From assembly GCA_033795365.1 (NCBI GenBank), contig JARYGU010000011.1, positions 62,001-126,000 of the forward strand: DNA of 64,000 nucleotides, given 5' to 3'. A program made the translations under genes and the position numbers. The notes beneath the pieces are model-generated. The model was not told where the DNA came from and made no database searches. It saw only the letters and a program-made list of their open reading frames with translations. Each line of letters opens with the position of its first letter. Positions within the stretch are counted from its first letter, which is position 1. Below, one piece after another: positions 28,796-37,251 of the stretch. Source of the stretch: JARYGU01 sp033795365 (GTDB lineage Bacteria > Pseudomonadota > Alphaproteobacteria > Rhizobiales > Rhizobiaceae).

Positions 28796-29374
28796 ATGAC
28801 CGCTACCTACACTTTCGATGTCTTTGCCAGCCTCGACGGCTTTGGTGCTCACAACGGCGACTGGGGTGGCTACTGGGGAAAGCAAGGCCCAGAGTTGCTT
28901 GATCACCGCCTTGCCCTCTACGGTGAGGAGCAGAGGATGGTCTTCGGCGCCAACACCTATCGAGCCTTCGCGCGGATGCTGGCTTCGAGCACCGAGGGGT
29001 CGGAGGTTCGTGACCTATGGGTCACGCGGATGAGGAGCCTGCCGGCAACGGTGGTATCGACTACGCTGGAAGGTCCCCTCGATTGGCCGGACGCTGATCT
29101 TGTCAATGGCAATGCCGTCGATGTCGTCGCTCGGCTCAAGGCGGAATCCAAGGTGCCGTTGCGCTCGCACGGCAGCCTATCCATGAACCGGGCGCTGATG
29201 GCTGCCGGTCTAGTCGACCGCGTTCAGATAACGCTCTTCCCTGTGATCACCGGCCAGACCGGGTTGGACCCGATCTTCCATGGTGCGGCCGACTTCGACC
29301 TTGACCTAATCGAGAGCCAAACGCTCGACGGCCATACCCAAGAGCTGATCTACCGACCTACCCTGCACGCCTAA
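28796..29374 (+). CDS. Dihydrofolate reductase family protein (RibD C-terminal fold)
   Basis: 192 residues of the RibD_C/DHFR-like superfamily, which binds NADPH. The start TYTFDVFASLDGFGAHNGDWGG, the central FGANTYRAFARML, and the C-terminal half VDRVQITLFPVITGQTG with HGAADFDLDLIES follow the family pattern. The substrate is not predictable and folate is not implied. The ATG at 28796 has GAGGAGA upstream. It may be a target of the preceding GlxA-type regulator. Confidence 0.8.
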   Translation: MTATYTFDVFASLDGFGAHNGDWGGYWGKQGPELLDHRLALYGEEQRMVFGANTYRAFARMLASSTEGSEVRDLWVTRMRSLPATVVSTTLEGPLDWPDADLVNGNAVDVVARLKAESKVPLRSHGSLSMNRALMAAGLVDRVQITLFPVITGQTGLDPIFHGAADFDLDLIESQTLDGHTQELIYRPTLHA

Positions 29375-29422
29375 GTCCGTCCATGCTCTGCTACCCGTCA
29401 AGCATCGCAACATGGCTGACTG

Positions 29423-30832
29423 TTACTTGACCTCGTAGGGAACCGCGAACCGAGTATGATGATCTATTATCAGCTTGCGTCTGAAGGGCGGTAGAGCCCG
29501 GCTTGCGCAGTTCGAGCGATCGCAGATACGGCACGAAATCCCGATCGGATCGAAGCGCGTCCTGTCGCTTAGATTGAAGTCGTCAGCGTAGACGAACGCG
29601 TCGGCATAGGCGATTTCGCAGCCCAATGCCAATGCATATGTCGGCTGTTGAGTGTGGAAGCCACCGCGTCCCTTGACGACCTGCGTCGCTAGGCAGAGAT
29701 AGCGCACGCCATCAGGCGTCTCGGCGAGTTGGCGGATGATCCGCCCTGGAGCTTCGAAAGCCTGGTGCGCATTCCAGAGCGAACAGGCGGCGCCGAACCG
29801 CGCAAACTGCAATTTCGTCGCGCTGTGTCTTTTGGTGATATTGCCGGCACGGTCGATCTTGGCAAAGAAGATCGGCACCCCCTTGGAACCGGGCCGCTGC
29901 ATGGTTGAAAGCCGATGGCAGACTTGTTCCAGGGATACGCTAAAGCGAATCGCCAGGAGTTCGATGTCATGACGCAGCTCTCGCGCGGCAGTTACAAAGT
30001 CCTGGTAGGGCATAAGAAGCGCACCCGCGAAATAATTGTGTAGCCCAATCCTACAGATCTCAACCGCCTCCTCATTGCGGAATCCAGCCTCGCGGGCCGT
30101 GTCATCAATCAGGGCGCCAGCGTGAAGCTGGGCGATCTGTACGGCCATCTGGAAGGTCCGCGTCTGCACCGAAGCATAAGGGTTCAGCACCAGCAATCTC
30201 CCCGCCGGGTCGTAGCTTCGGACCGCGCTCATCGTCGTCGGCCCCTGCACTACCCGCACGCTCAACTGTTTCTCCAGATAGGCCGTCAGCGCCGCATGGT
30301 TGTCGCTACGGCCGAAGCCGTAGTTGTGCGCCAGCTCCTCCGCCGCAATGTCGAGTTCGTCCAGATAGTTGTCGACGAAGTGAAAGAAGTCGCGCACTTC
30401 GTCATAGGGGGTCACCTCGGAGAAGGGCGCCCGGGCAAGACGATCGTCCATTCCAGCGAGCTGCTCGCTGTTGCGCAGGTAGGCCTGATGACAAGTGATC
30501 AGCGCGTGCGCAAACCCCGGTGCGTTCTGAGTTATCAGCTTCAGTTCCTGCAGGCTAGGCGAGTAGCCGTCAAAGAGCGGATCGGCGATGGCCTCGGACA
30601 GAGCGGACAGGAGACGATCGGTCTCCCCACTCGCCAGTTCGGCGAAGTCGAGCTTGAATTTGTCGACAAGGGCCACCAGGACCGACGCAGAAACGGGCCG
30701 CTGATTGCTCTCGATCTGATTGAGGTAGCTCGTCGAGATTCCGAGGCGCTCCGCGAACTGGCCTTGGGTCGCCTTACTGGCCAGCCTCAGTTCCCTCACT
30801 TTTCGTCCGATGAATAGTTTTCCGGCGGCCAT
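29423..30832 (-). CDS. pccR: PccR-type regulator of propionyl-CoA carboxylase
   Basis: XRE-type regulator of the short-chain fatty acyl family (ScfR, RamB/MccR/PccR). The 469 residues start with HTH KATQGQFAERLGISTSYLNQIE, followed by an IrrE/peptidase-like region and a C-terminal domain with Cys residues (GISCRICDRSNCASRALPPF), as in RamB-like proteins. PccR is known to activate propionate assimilation in Rhodobacter. The ATG at 30832 begins the family match; the frame continues to 30916. Divergent from pccB, 116 bp apart. Confidence 0.85.
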   Translation of the reverse strand: MAAGKLFIGRKVRELRLASKATQGQFAERLGISTSYLNQIESNQRPVSASVLVALVDKFKLDFAELASGETDRLLSALSEAIADPLFDGYSPSLQELKLITQNAPGFAHALITCHQAYLRNSEQLAGMDDRLARAPFSEVTPYDEVRDFFHFVDNYLDELDIAAEELAHNYGFGRSDNHAALTAYLEKQLSVRVVQGPTTMSAVRSYDPAGRLLVLNPYASVQTRTFQMAVQIAQLHAGALIDDTAREAGFRNEEAVEICRIGLHNYFAGALLMPYQDFVTAARELRHDIELLAIRFSVSLEQVCHRLSTMQRPGSKGVPIFFAKIDRAGNITKRHSATKLQFARFGAACSLWNAHQAFEAPGRIIRQLAETPDGVRYLCLATQVVKGRGGFHTQQPTYALALGCEIAYADAFVYADDFNLSDRTRFDPIGISCRICDRSNCASRALPPFRRKLIIDHHTRFAVPYEVK

Positions 30833-30833
30833 G

Positions 30834-30848
30834 TTCGCAATTTCACAA
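30834..30848. promoter_or_regulatory. Candidate PccR operator
   Basis: Two direct repeats TTCGCAA (30834-30840) and TTCACAA (30842-30848), period 8 bp, next to the pccR start codon in the pccR-pccB intergenic region. They resemble the TTTGCAAA half-sites reported for this regulator family. The match is approximate. Confidence 0.4.
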
Positions 30849-30948
30849 TTTCTGATTTGCTTTTTTATAATTTCCCATCTGCACCTTCTCAACCGTTTTC
30901 CGTCCCTTGAATGCACGTTAAACCGGGGTCAAACGTGAGGGAGGAACA

Positions 30949-32481
30949 ATGCGCGCAGTTCTGGGTGAGGTCGAGAAGCGGCGGGCGGAAGCAAGGCTCG
31001 GCGGCGGCGAGAAGCGCATCGCCGCGCAGCATGCCAAGGGAAAATTGACGGCGCGCGAGCGCATCGAGGTCCTGCTCGACGAGGGCTCCTTCGAGGAGTT
31101 CGACATGTATGTCACGCACCGCGCGGTGGATTTCGGCATGGCGGGCCAGAAGGTGGCGGGTGATGGCGTCGTCACCGGCTGGGGCACGATCAATGGCCGC
31201 CAGGTTTACGTCTTCTCCCAGGATTTCACCGTGCTTGGCGGTTCGCTCTCCGAGACCCACGCCCAGAAGATCTGCAAGATCATGGATATGGCCGTGCGCG
31301 TCGGTGCGCCGGTGATCGGGCTTAATGATTCCGGCGGCGCCCGTATCCAGGAAGGTGTCGCCTCGCTCGCAGGCTATGCGGAAGTCTTCCGCCGCAATGC
31401 GGAAGCCTCCGGCGTCATCCCCCAGATATCTGTCATCATGGGGCCGTGCGCGGGCGGCGCGGTCTATTCCCCGGCCATGACCGACTTCATCTTCATGGTG
31501 CGCGATTCATCCTACATGTTCGTCACCGGGCCGGATGTGGTGAAGACGGTGACCAACGAGATCGTCACGGCCGAGGAACTCGGCGGCGCGGGCACGCATA
31601 CGAAGAAATCCTCGGTCGCCGATGGGGCCTATGAAAACGACATCGAGACGCTGGAAGCGGTGCGTCGTCTTTTCGATTTCCTGCCCTTGAACAATCGTGA
31701 GAAGCCGCCCGTCCGTCCCTTCCATGATGATCCGGCCCGTCTCGAAAACCGACTCGACAGCCTGATCCCGGATAGCGCCAGCAAGCCCTATGACATGAAG
31801 GAGCTTGTCCATGCGATCGCCGACGAGGGCGATTTCTTCGAGATCCAGGAAGCCTTCGCGAAGAACATCATCACCGGTTTCATCCGGCTCGAAGGCCAGA
31901 CGGTGGGCGTCGTCGCCAACCAGCCCATGGTGCTCGCCGGCTGTCTGGATATCGACTCATCCCGCAAGGCTGCTCGCTTCGTGCGTTTCTGCGATGCCTT
32001 CTCGATCCCCATCCTCACGCTGGTCGATGTGCCGGGCTTCCTGCCGGGCGTCGCGCAGGAATATGGCGGCGTCATCAAGCACGGCGCCAAGCTCCTGTTC
32101 GCCTATTCGGAAGCGACCGTGCCGATGGTGACGCTGATTACCCGCAAGGCTTATGGCGGCGCCTATGACGTGATGGCTTCGAAACATATCGGCGCCGATA
32201 TCAACTATGCCTGGCCGACCGCGGAGATCGCGGTAATGGGCGCCAAGGGCGCGACCGAAATCCTCTACCGCTCGGAACTCTCCGATCCGGAAAAGATCGC
32301 CGCGCGCACGAAGGAATATGAGGAGCGTTTCGCCAATCCCTTCGTGGCGGCCGAGCGCGGCTTCATCGACGAGGTCATCATGCCGCATTCCTCGCGCCGC
32401 CGCATCGCCCGCGCCTTCGCCTCGCTCAGAAACAAGCAGGTGACCACGCATTGGAAAAAACACGACAACATCCCCCTTTGA
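30949..32481 (+). CDS. pccB: Propionyl-CoA carboxylase beta subunit
   Basis: Carboxyltransferase half of the enzyme that turns propionyl-CoA into methylmalonyl-CoA. The 510 residues have both crotonase-like halves: the N-terminal GARIQEGVASLAGYAEVF and the C-terminal TLVDVPGFLPGVAQEYGGVI with the oxyanion loop GGAYDVM. A strong ribosome site AGGGAGGA precedes the ATG. First of pccB-pccA-mcm, 26 nt before pccA. Confidence 0.96.
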   Translation: MRAVLGEVEKRRAEARLGGGEKRIAAQHAKGKLTARERIEVLLDEGSFEEFDMYVTHRAVDFGMAGQKVAGDGVVTGWGTINGRQVYVFSQDFTVLGGSLSETHAQKICKIMDMAVRVGAPVIGLNDSGGARIQEGVASLAGYAEVFRRNAEASGVIPQISVIMGPCAGGAVYSPAMTDFIFMVRDSSYMFVTGPDVVKTVTNEIVTAEELGGAGTHTKKSSVADGAYENDIETLEAVRRLFDFLPLNNREKPPVRPFHDDPARLENRLDSLIPDSASKPYDMKELVHAIADEGDFFEIQEAFAKNIITGFIRLEGQTVGVVANQPMVLAGCLDIDSSRKAARFVRFCDAFSIPILTLVDVPGFLPGVAQEYGGVIKHGAKLLFAYSEATVPMVTLITRKAYGGAYDVMASKHIGADINYAWPTAEIAVMGAKGATEILYRSELSDPEKIAARTKEYEERFANPFVAAERGFIDEVIMPHSSRRRIARAFASLRNKQVTTHWKKHDNIPL

Positions 32482-32507
32482 TGTGGTCCGCCGTGAGGAA
32501 TTAATCC

Positions 32508-34526
32508 ATGTTTAAGAAAATCCTCATCGCCAATCGTGGCGAAATCGCCTGCCGGGTCATCAGAACGGCGAAGAAGATGGGCATCGCCACGGTCGCCGTC
32601 TATTCGGATGCCGACCGCGACGCGCTGCATGTGCGCATGGCCGACGAGGCGGTGCATATCGGTCCCGCCCCCTCCAGCCAGTCCTATATCGTCATCGAGA
32701 AGATCCTCGATGCGATCCGCAAGACCGGCGCCGACGCCGTCCATCCGGGCTACGGTTTCCTCTCGGAAAACCCCGCCTTCGCCGCCGCCCTGGAAAAGGA
32801 GGGCGTCGCCTTCATCGGCCCGCCCGTCAAGGCGATCGAGGCCATGGGCGACAAGATCACCTCGAAGAAGATCGCAGCGGAAGCCGGCGTCAACACCGTG
32901 CCCGGCCATATGGGCCTCATCGAGGATGCCGACGAGGCGGTGAAGATCGCGTCCTCCATCGGCTATCCAGTGATGATCAAGGCGTCCGCCGGCGGCGGCG
33001 GCAAGGGAATGCGGATCGCCTGGAACGACAAGGAGGCCCGCGAAGGCTTCCAGTCATCGAAGAACGAGGCGAAGAGCTCCTTCGGCGACGACCGCATCTT
33101 CATCGAGAAGTTCGTCAGTGAGCCCCGCCATATCGAGATCCAGGTGCTGGGCGACAGGCACGGCAACACGCTCTATCTCGGCGAGCGCGAATGCTCCATC
33201 CAGCGGCGAAACCAGAAGGTCATCGAGGAGGCGCCGTCGCCCTTCCTCGATGCCGGGACCCGAAGGGCCATGGGCGAGCAGGCCGTGGCGCTCGCGAAAG
33301 CGGTCGGCTATTCCTCCGCCGGCACGGTGGAGTTCATCGTCGACGGCGATCGGAACTTCTACTTCCTCGAAATGAACACCCGCCTGCAGGTCGAGCATCC
33401 GGTGACCGAACTTGTCACCGGCATCGATCTCGTCGAGCAGATGATCCGCGTGGCGGCCGGTGAGAAGCTTTCCTTCGGTCAGGACGATGTGAAGCTCACC
33501 GGCTGGGCTGTCGAAAGCCGGCTTTACGCGGAAGACCCGTATCGCAACTTCCTGCCCTCGATCGGCAGGCTTTCCCGCTACCGTCCGCCGATGGAAGGCC
33601 GGCGGGAGGATGGCACCGTGGTGCGCAACGATACCGGCGTCTTCGAGGGCGGCGAGATATCCATGTATTACGACCCGATGATCGCCAAGCTCTGCACCTG
33701 GGCTCCCGATCGCTTGGGAGCGATCGATGCCATGGCGACGGCGCTCGACGATTTCGAGGTCGAGGGCATCGGCCACAACCTGCCCTTCCTCTCGGCCGTC
33801 ATGGAGCATGAGCGGTTCCGTGCCGGGCGGCTGACCACCGGTTTCATCGCGGAGGAGTTTCCGGAAGGCTTTTCCGGCGTGCGCCCGGATGAGGCCGCCG
33901 CCCGCAAGCTCGCGGCCATCGCCATCCTCGTCAACCAGGTGCTGCAGGAGCGTGCGGTGCAGATCTCCGGCACGATCGGCAATCACCGCCGCGTCGTCGG
34001 CAGGGAATGGGTGGTCACGCTTGCCGGTTTCGAGCTGACCGGTTTGGAGCTGGCCGCCGATCTCGAAACCTCCCCGGACGGCACCTCCGTCACGTTCTCG
34101 GACGGCGCGCGCATTTCGGTTGCCACGGGTTGGCTGCCCGGCCAGAGCCATGCGGCCTTCCATCTGGATGGCGAGGCGATGAGCGTGAAGGTCGATCTCG
34201 TCGGCACCGCGATAAGGCTGCGCTGGCGCGGCATGGATGTGACGGCGCGAGTCCGCTCTCCGCGCATCGCCAAGCTTGCGCGCCTGATGCCGGTCAAGCT
34301 GCCGCCGGATACGTCGAAAATGCTGCTTTGCCCCATGCCGGGCGTCATCACCTCGGTCGCCGTCAAGGCGGGCGATCAGGTCGAGGCCGGCCAGACGCTC
34401 GCAACCGTCGAGGCGATGAAGATGGAGAATGTGCTGAAGGCCGAGAGACAGGGCGTGGTCAAGCGCGTCGCGGCCACTGCCGGCCAGAGTCTGGCGGTGG
34501 ATGAACTGATCATGGAGTTCGCGTGA
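32508..34526 (+). CDS. pccA: Propionyl-CoA carboxylase alpha subunit (biotin carboxylase and carrier)
   Basis: The 672 residues contain the biotin carboxylase domain (FKKILIANRGEIACRVIRTA; ATP loop KASAGGGGKGMR; catalytic region EMNTRLQVEHPVTE), the linking BT domain, and a C-terminal biotinyl domain with the biotinylated Lys in VEAMKMENVL. ATP and bicarbonate charge biotin, which is passed to PccB. The stop overlaps the mcm start (TGATG). Confidence 0.96.
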   Translation: MFKKILIANRGEIACRVIRTAKKMGIATVAVYSDADRDALHVRMADEAVHIGPAPSSQSYIVIEKILDAIRKTGADAVHPGYGFLSENPAFAAALEKEGVAFIGPPVKAIEAMGDKITSKKIAAEAGVNTVPGHMGLIEDADEAVKIASSIGYPVMIKASAGGGGKGMRIAWNDKEAREGFQSSKNEAKSSFGDDRIFIEKFVSEPRHIEIQVLGDRHGNTLYLGERECSIQRRNQKVIEEAPSPFLDAGTRRAMGEQAVALAKAVGYSSAGTVEFIVDGDRNFYFLEMNTRLQVEHPVTELVTGIDLVEQMIRVAAGEKLSFGQDDVKLTGWAVESRLYAEDPYRNFLPSIGRLSRYRPPMEGRREDGTVVRNDTGVFEGGEISMYYDPMIAKLCTWAPDRLGAIDAMATALDDFEVEGIGHNLPFLSAVMEHERFRAGRLTTGFIAEEFPEGFSGVRPDEAAARKLAAIAILVNQVLQERAVQISGTIGNHRRVVGREWVVTLAGFELTGLELAADLETSPDGTSVTFSDGARISVATGWLPGQSHAAFHLDGEAMSVKVDLVGTAIRLRWRGMDVTARVRSPRIAKLARLMPVKLPPDTSKMLLCPMPGVITSVAVKAGDQVEAGQTLATVEAMKMENVLKAERQGVVKRVAATAGQSLAVDELIMEFA

Positions 34527-36676
34527 TGTCCGAGAAGACCGGGAAAGCTACCAAAGCGGATTGGGAGTGGCTTGCCGAGAAGGAGCTGAAGGCTTCGCCG
34601 GAAACGCTCGTCTGGCACACGGCGGAAGGCATCGATGTGAAGCCGCTCTATACGGCCGAGGACCTTCAGGGCATCGGCCATCTCGATTCGCTGCCCGGCT
34701 TCAAGCCCTTCGTGCGCGGCCCGCGCGCCACCATGTATGCCGGCCGCCCCTGGACCATCCGCCAATATGCCGGCTTCTCGACGGCCGAAGCCTCCAACGC
34801 CTTCTACCGCCGCAACCTCGCCGCCGGGCAGAAGGGCCTCTCCGTCGCCTTCGATCTCGCCACCCATCGCGGCTACGATTCGGATCATCCGCGCGTCGAG
34901 GGCGATGTCGGCAAGGCCGGCGTGGCGATCGACTCGGTCGAGGACATGAAGATCCTCTTCGACGGCATTCCGCTGAAGGACATGTCCGTTTCCATGACCA
35001 TGAACGGCGCGGTCATCCCGATCCTCGCCTCCTTCATCGTCGCCGGGGAGGAGCAGGGCTGCTCGCGCGCCGAGCTTTCCGGGACCATCCAGAACGATAT
35101 CCTCAAGGAGTTCATGGTCCGCAACACCTATATCTATCCGCCCGAGCCTTCGATGCGCATCGTCGCGGACATCATCGAATACACGGCGAAGGAAATGCCG
35201 AAGTTCAACTCGATCTCGATATCCGGCTATCACATGCAGGAGGCCGGCGCGACGCTGGTGCAGGAGCTGGCCTTCACGCTGGCCGACGGCCGCGAATATG
35301 TGAGGGCCGCACTTGCCAAGGGCCTGAACGTCGACGATTTCGCCGGCCGGCTCTCCTTCTTCTTCGCCATCGGCATGAACTTCTTCATGGAGGCGGCGAA
35401 GCTGCGCGCGGCACGGCTTCTCTGGTCGCGCATCATGGAGGAGTTCGAGCCGAAAAAGGCGTCGTCCTTCATGCTGCGCACCCATTGCCAGACCTCCGGC
35501 GTCTCGCTGCAGGAACAGGATCCTTATAACAACGTCATCCGCACGGCCTATGAGGCGCTGTCCGCCGTTCTCGGCGGCACGCAGTCGCTGCACACCAATG
35601 CGCTGGACGAGGCCATGGCCCTGCCGACGGATTTTTCCGCCCGCATCGCCCGCAATACGCAGCTCATCCTGAGCCACGAGACGGGCGTGACCAAGGTGGT
35701 CGATCCGCTTGCCGGTTCCTACTATGTCGAAAGCCTGACGAACGAACTCGCTGAAAAGGCCTGGAGCCTGATCGAGGAGGTCGAGTCCCTTGGCGGCATG
35801 ACAAAAGCGGTCGCGGAAGGCCTGCCGAAGCGGATGATCGAGGAAGCGGCCACGCTTCGCCAGGCGCGGGTGGATCGCGGCGAGGAAATCATTGTCGGCG
35901 TCAACAAGTACCGGCTGGAGAACGAGGACGAACTCGACATTCTCGCCATCGACAATACCGCCGTGCGCAAAGGCCAGATCCGGCGGCTGGAAGAGGTGCG
36001 CCGGCAGCGCGATCCGAAGCGCGTGGCGGCGGCGCTCGCCGTCCTGGAGGAAGCCGCGGAAACCGGCGAGGGGAACCTGCTGGAAGTGGCGATCGAAGCC
36101 GCCCGTGCGCGCGCCACCGTCGGCGAAATCTCCGACGCGATGCGGCAGGCCTTCGGCGGCCACTCGGCGGTTCCGGAGGTCGTCGGCGATATCTACGGAC
36201 CCGCTTATGCGGACGATCCGGAATACAGGACGATCGTCTCGCGCCTTGGCAGCTACGCCCGGACGCTGGGTGCGAAACCGAGGATCATGGTCGCCAAGCT
36301 CGGCCAGGACGGGCACGACCGTGGCGCCAAGGTGATCGCGTCGGCCTTCGGCGATATCGGCTTCGACGTGCTGGCCGGTCCGCTCTTCCAGACGCCGGAG
36401 GAGGCAGCCGACCTTGCGATCGAGCAAAAGGTGCAGGTGGTCGGCATGTCCTCGCTCGCCGCCGGCCACCGGACGCTCGCCCCGCAGCTTGTCGAAGCCC
36501 TGAAGCAAAAAGGCGCCGAAAACATCGTCGTCGTGGTCGGCGGCGTCATTCCGCGGCAGGACTACGATTATCTGATGCAGCACGGCGTCGCCGCCGTGTT
36601 CGGCCCCGGCACCAATGTGCTCGATGCCGCCAACAAGGTGCTCGACCTCATCGAGGGCAAAAGAAGGAATATTTGA
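34526..36676 (+). CDS. mcm: Methylmalonyl-CoA mutase
   Basis: Coenzyme B12-dependent mutase making succinyl-CoA from (R)-methylmalonyl-CoA. The 716 residues are a full-length catalytic chain: the TIM barrel (RPWTIRQYAGFSTAEASNAF; RTHCQTSGVSL) and a C-terminal B12 domain with LGQDGHDRGAKVI near residue 593. The ATG at 34526 overlaps the pccA stop; the GTG before it is not preferred. A methylmalonyl-CoA epimerase and a MeaB chaperone are not in the window, so they must be encoded elsewhere. Confidence 0.95.
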   Translation: MSEKTGKATKADWEWLAEKELKASPETLVWHTAEGIDVKPLYTAEDLQGIGHLDSLPGFKPFVRGPRATMYAGRPWTIRQYAGFSTAEASNAFYRRNLAAGQKGLSVAFDLATHRGYDSDHPRVEGDVGKAGVAIDSVEDMKILFDGIPLKDMSVSMTMNGAVIPILASFIVAGEEQGCSRAELSGTIQNDILKEFMVRNTYIYPPEPSMRIVADIIEYTAKEMPKFNSISISGYHMQEAGATLVQELAFTLADGREYVRAALAKGLNVDDFAGRLSFFFAIGMNFFMEAAKLRAARLLWSRIMEEFEPKKASSFMLRTHCQTSGVSLQEQDPYNNVIRTAYEALSAVLGGTQSLHTNALDEAMALPTDFSARIARNTQLILSHETGVTKVVDPLAGSYYVESLTNELAEKAWSLIEEVESLGGMTKAVAEGLPKRMIEEAATLRQARVDRGEEIIVGVNKYRLENEDELDILAIDNTAVRKGQIRRLEEVRRQRDPKRVAAALAVLEEAAETGEGNLLEVAIEAARARATVGEISDAMRQAFGGHSAVPEVVGDIYGPAYADDPEYRTIVSRLGSYARTLGAKPRIMVAKLGQDGHDRGAKVIASAFGDIGFDVLAGPLFQTPEEAADLAIEQKVQVVGMSSLAAGHRTLAPQLVEALKQKGAENIVVVVGGVIPRQDYDYLMQHGVAAVFGPGTNVLDAANKVLDLIEGKRRNI

Positions 36677-36801
36677 CTCCACCTCACAGCCAGCATGGTT
36701 CAAACGCAGTCGTTCCCGGTGATTGGGCGTTGACGAGATCGCTATTCATCCGGGATGCAGCCCAGAGAACGACAGCCGTGAAACTCGTTTGCTACGACGC
36801 G

Positions 36802-37251
36802 CTATGGATTCGAACCCGAGGGATCCGACTGCGCCTCCTCGGGCACCTCGTCTCTGAATCGCGGTCCATTGGCGAGCCGCCGACCGAGCGCCTCGATAAA
36901 CTTGTCATAACGCTCACCACCCTTCGCCCGAGCTGCAGCCTGAGCGGCCTCCGGTAAAGGGACGGTCGTATTCAGCCAGAAACGGACGAAGAGGGCGAAG
37001 GCTTCATTGGCGATGACCAGATCCCGTTCGACCCGCTGTATGCTGCGATCGATCCGGTCGAGACGTTTGCTAATCGCGGCCTCCTTTCGTTCGTCGGCGT
37101 CCGGGGACAGGAAAGAGGCAATCGCGGCTTCGGCTATGAGTGAGCTTGAATGCCCGCGCCGATCGGCAAAATCTCCGAGCTGCTGCTTTAGCTCGGGATC
37201 GAGATAGACGGAAAGTCGCTGTTTTCTGCCTGGTCGTGCGGACATGCTCAC
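36802..37251 (-). CDS. Ribbon-helix-helix protein next to traG
   Basis: 149 residues with an N-terminal CopG-like ribbon-helix-helix (KQRLSVYLDPELKQQLGDFADRRGHSSSLIAEAAIASFL) and a C-terminal helical region with an aromatic patch (ALFVRFWLNTTVPLP). Such proteins follow traG in this backbone and may act at the relaxosome or as a repressor. GTG at 37251 overlaps the traG stop (GTGA); an ATG at 37245 with GGAG upstream is the alternative. In related elements trbB follows; here cargo intervenes. Confidence 0.83.
   Translation of the reverse strand: MSMSARPGRKQRLSVYLDPELKQQLGDFADRRGHSSSLIAEAAIASFLSPDADERKEAAISKRLDRIDRSIQRVERDLVIANEAFALFVRFWLNTTVPLPEAAQAAARAKGGERYDKFIEALGRRLANGPRFRDEVPEEAQSDPSGSNP

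Noticed and set aside
34376..36703. 775-codon open frame on the minus strand
   Set aside because: Antisense to methylmalonyl-CoA mutase; the product resembles no protein family.
36806..36820. GGATTCGAACCCGAG, like a tRNA T-loop on the minus strand
   Set aside because: The T-stem does not pair properly, no cloverleaf can be built around it, and it lies at the coding end of the RHH gene.
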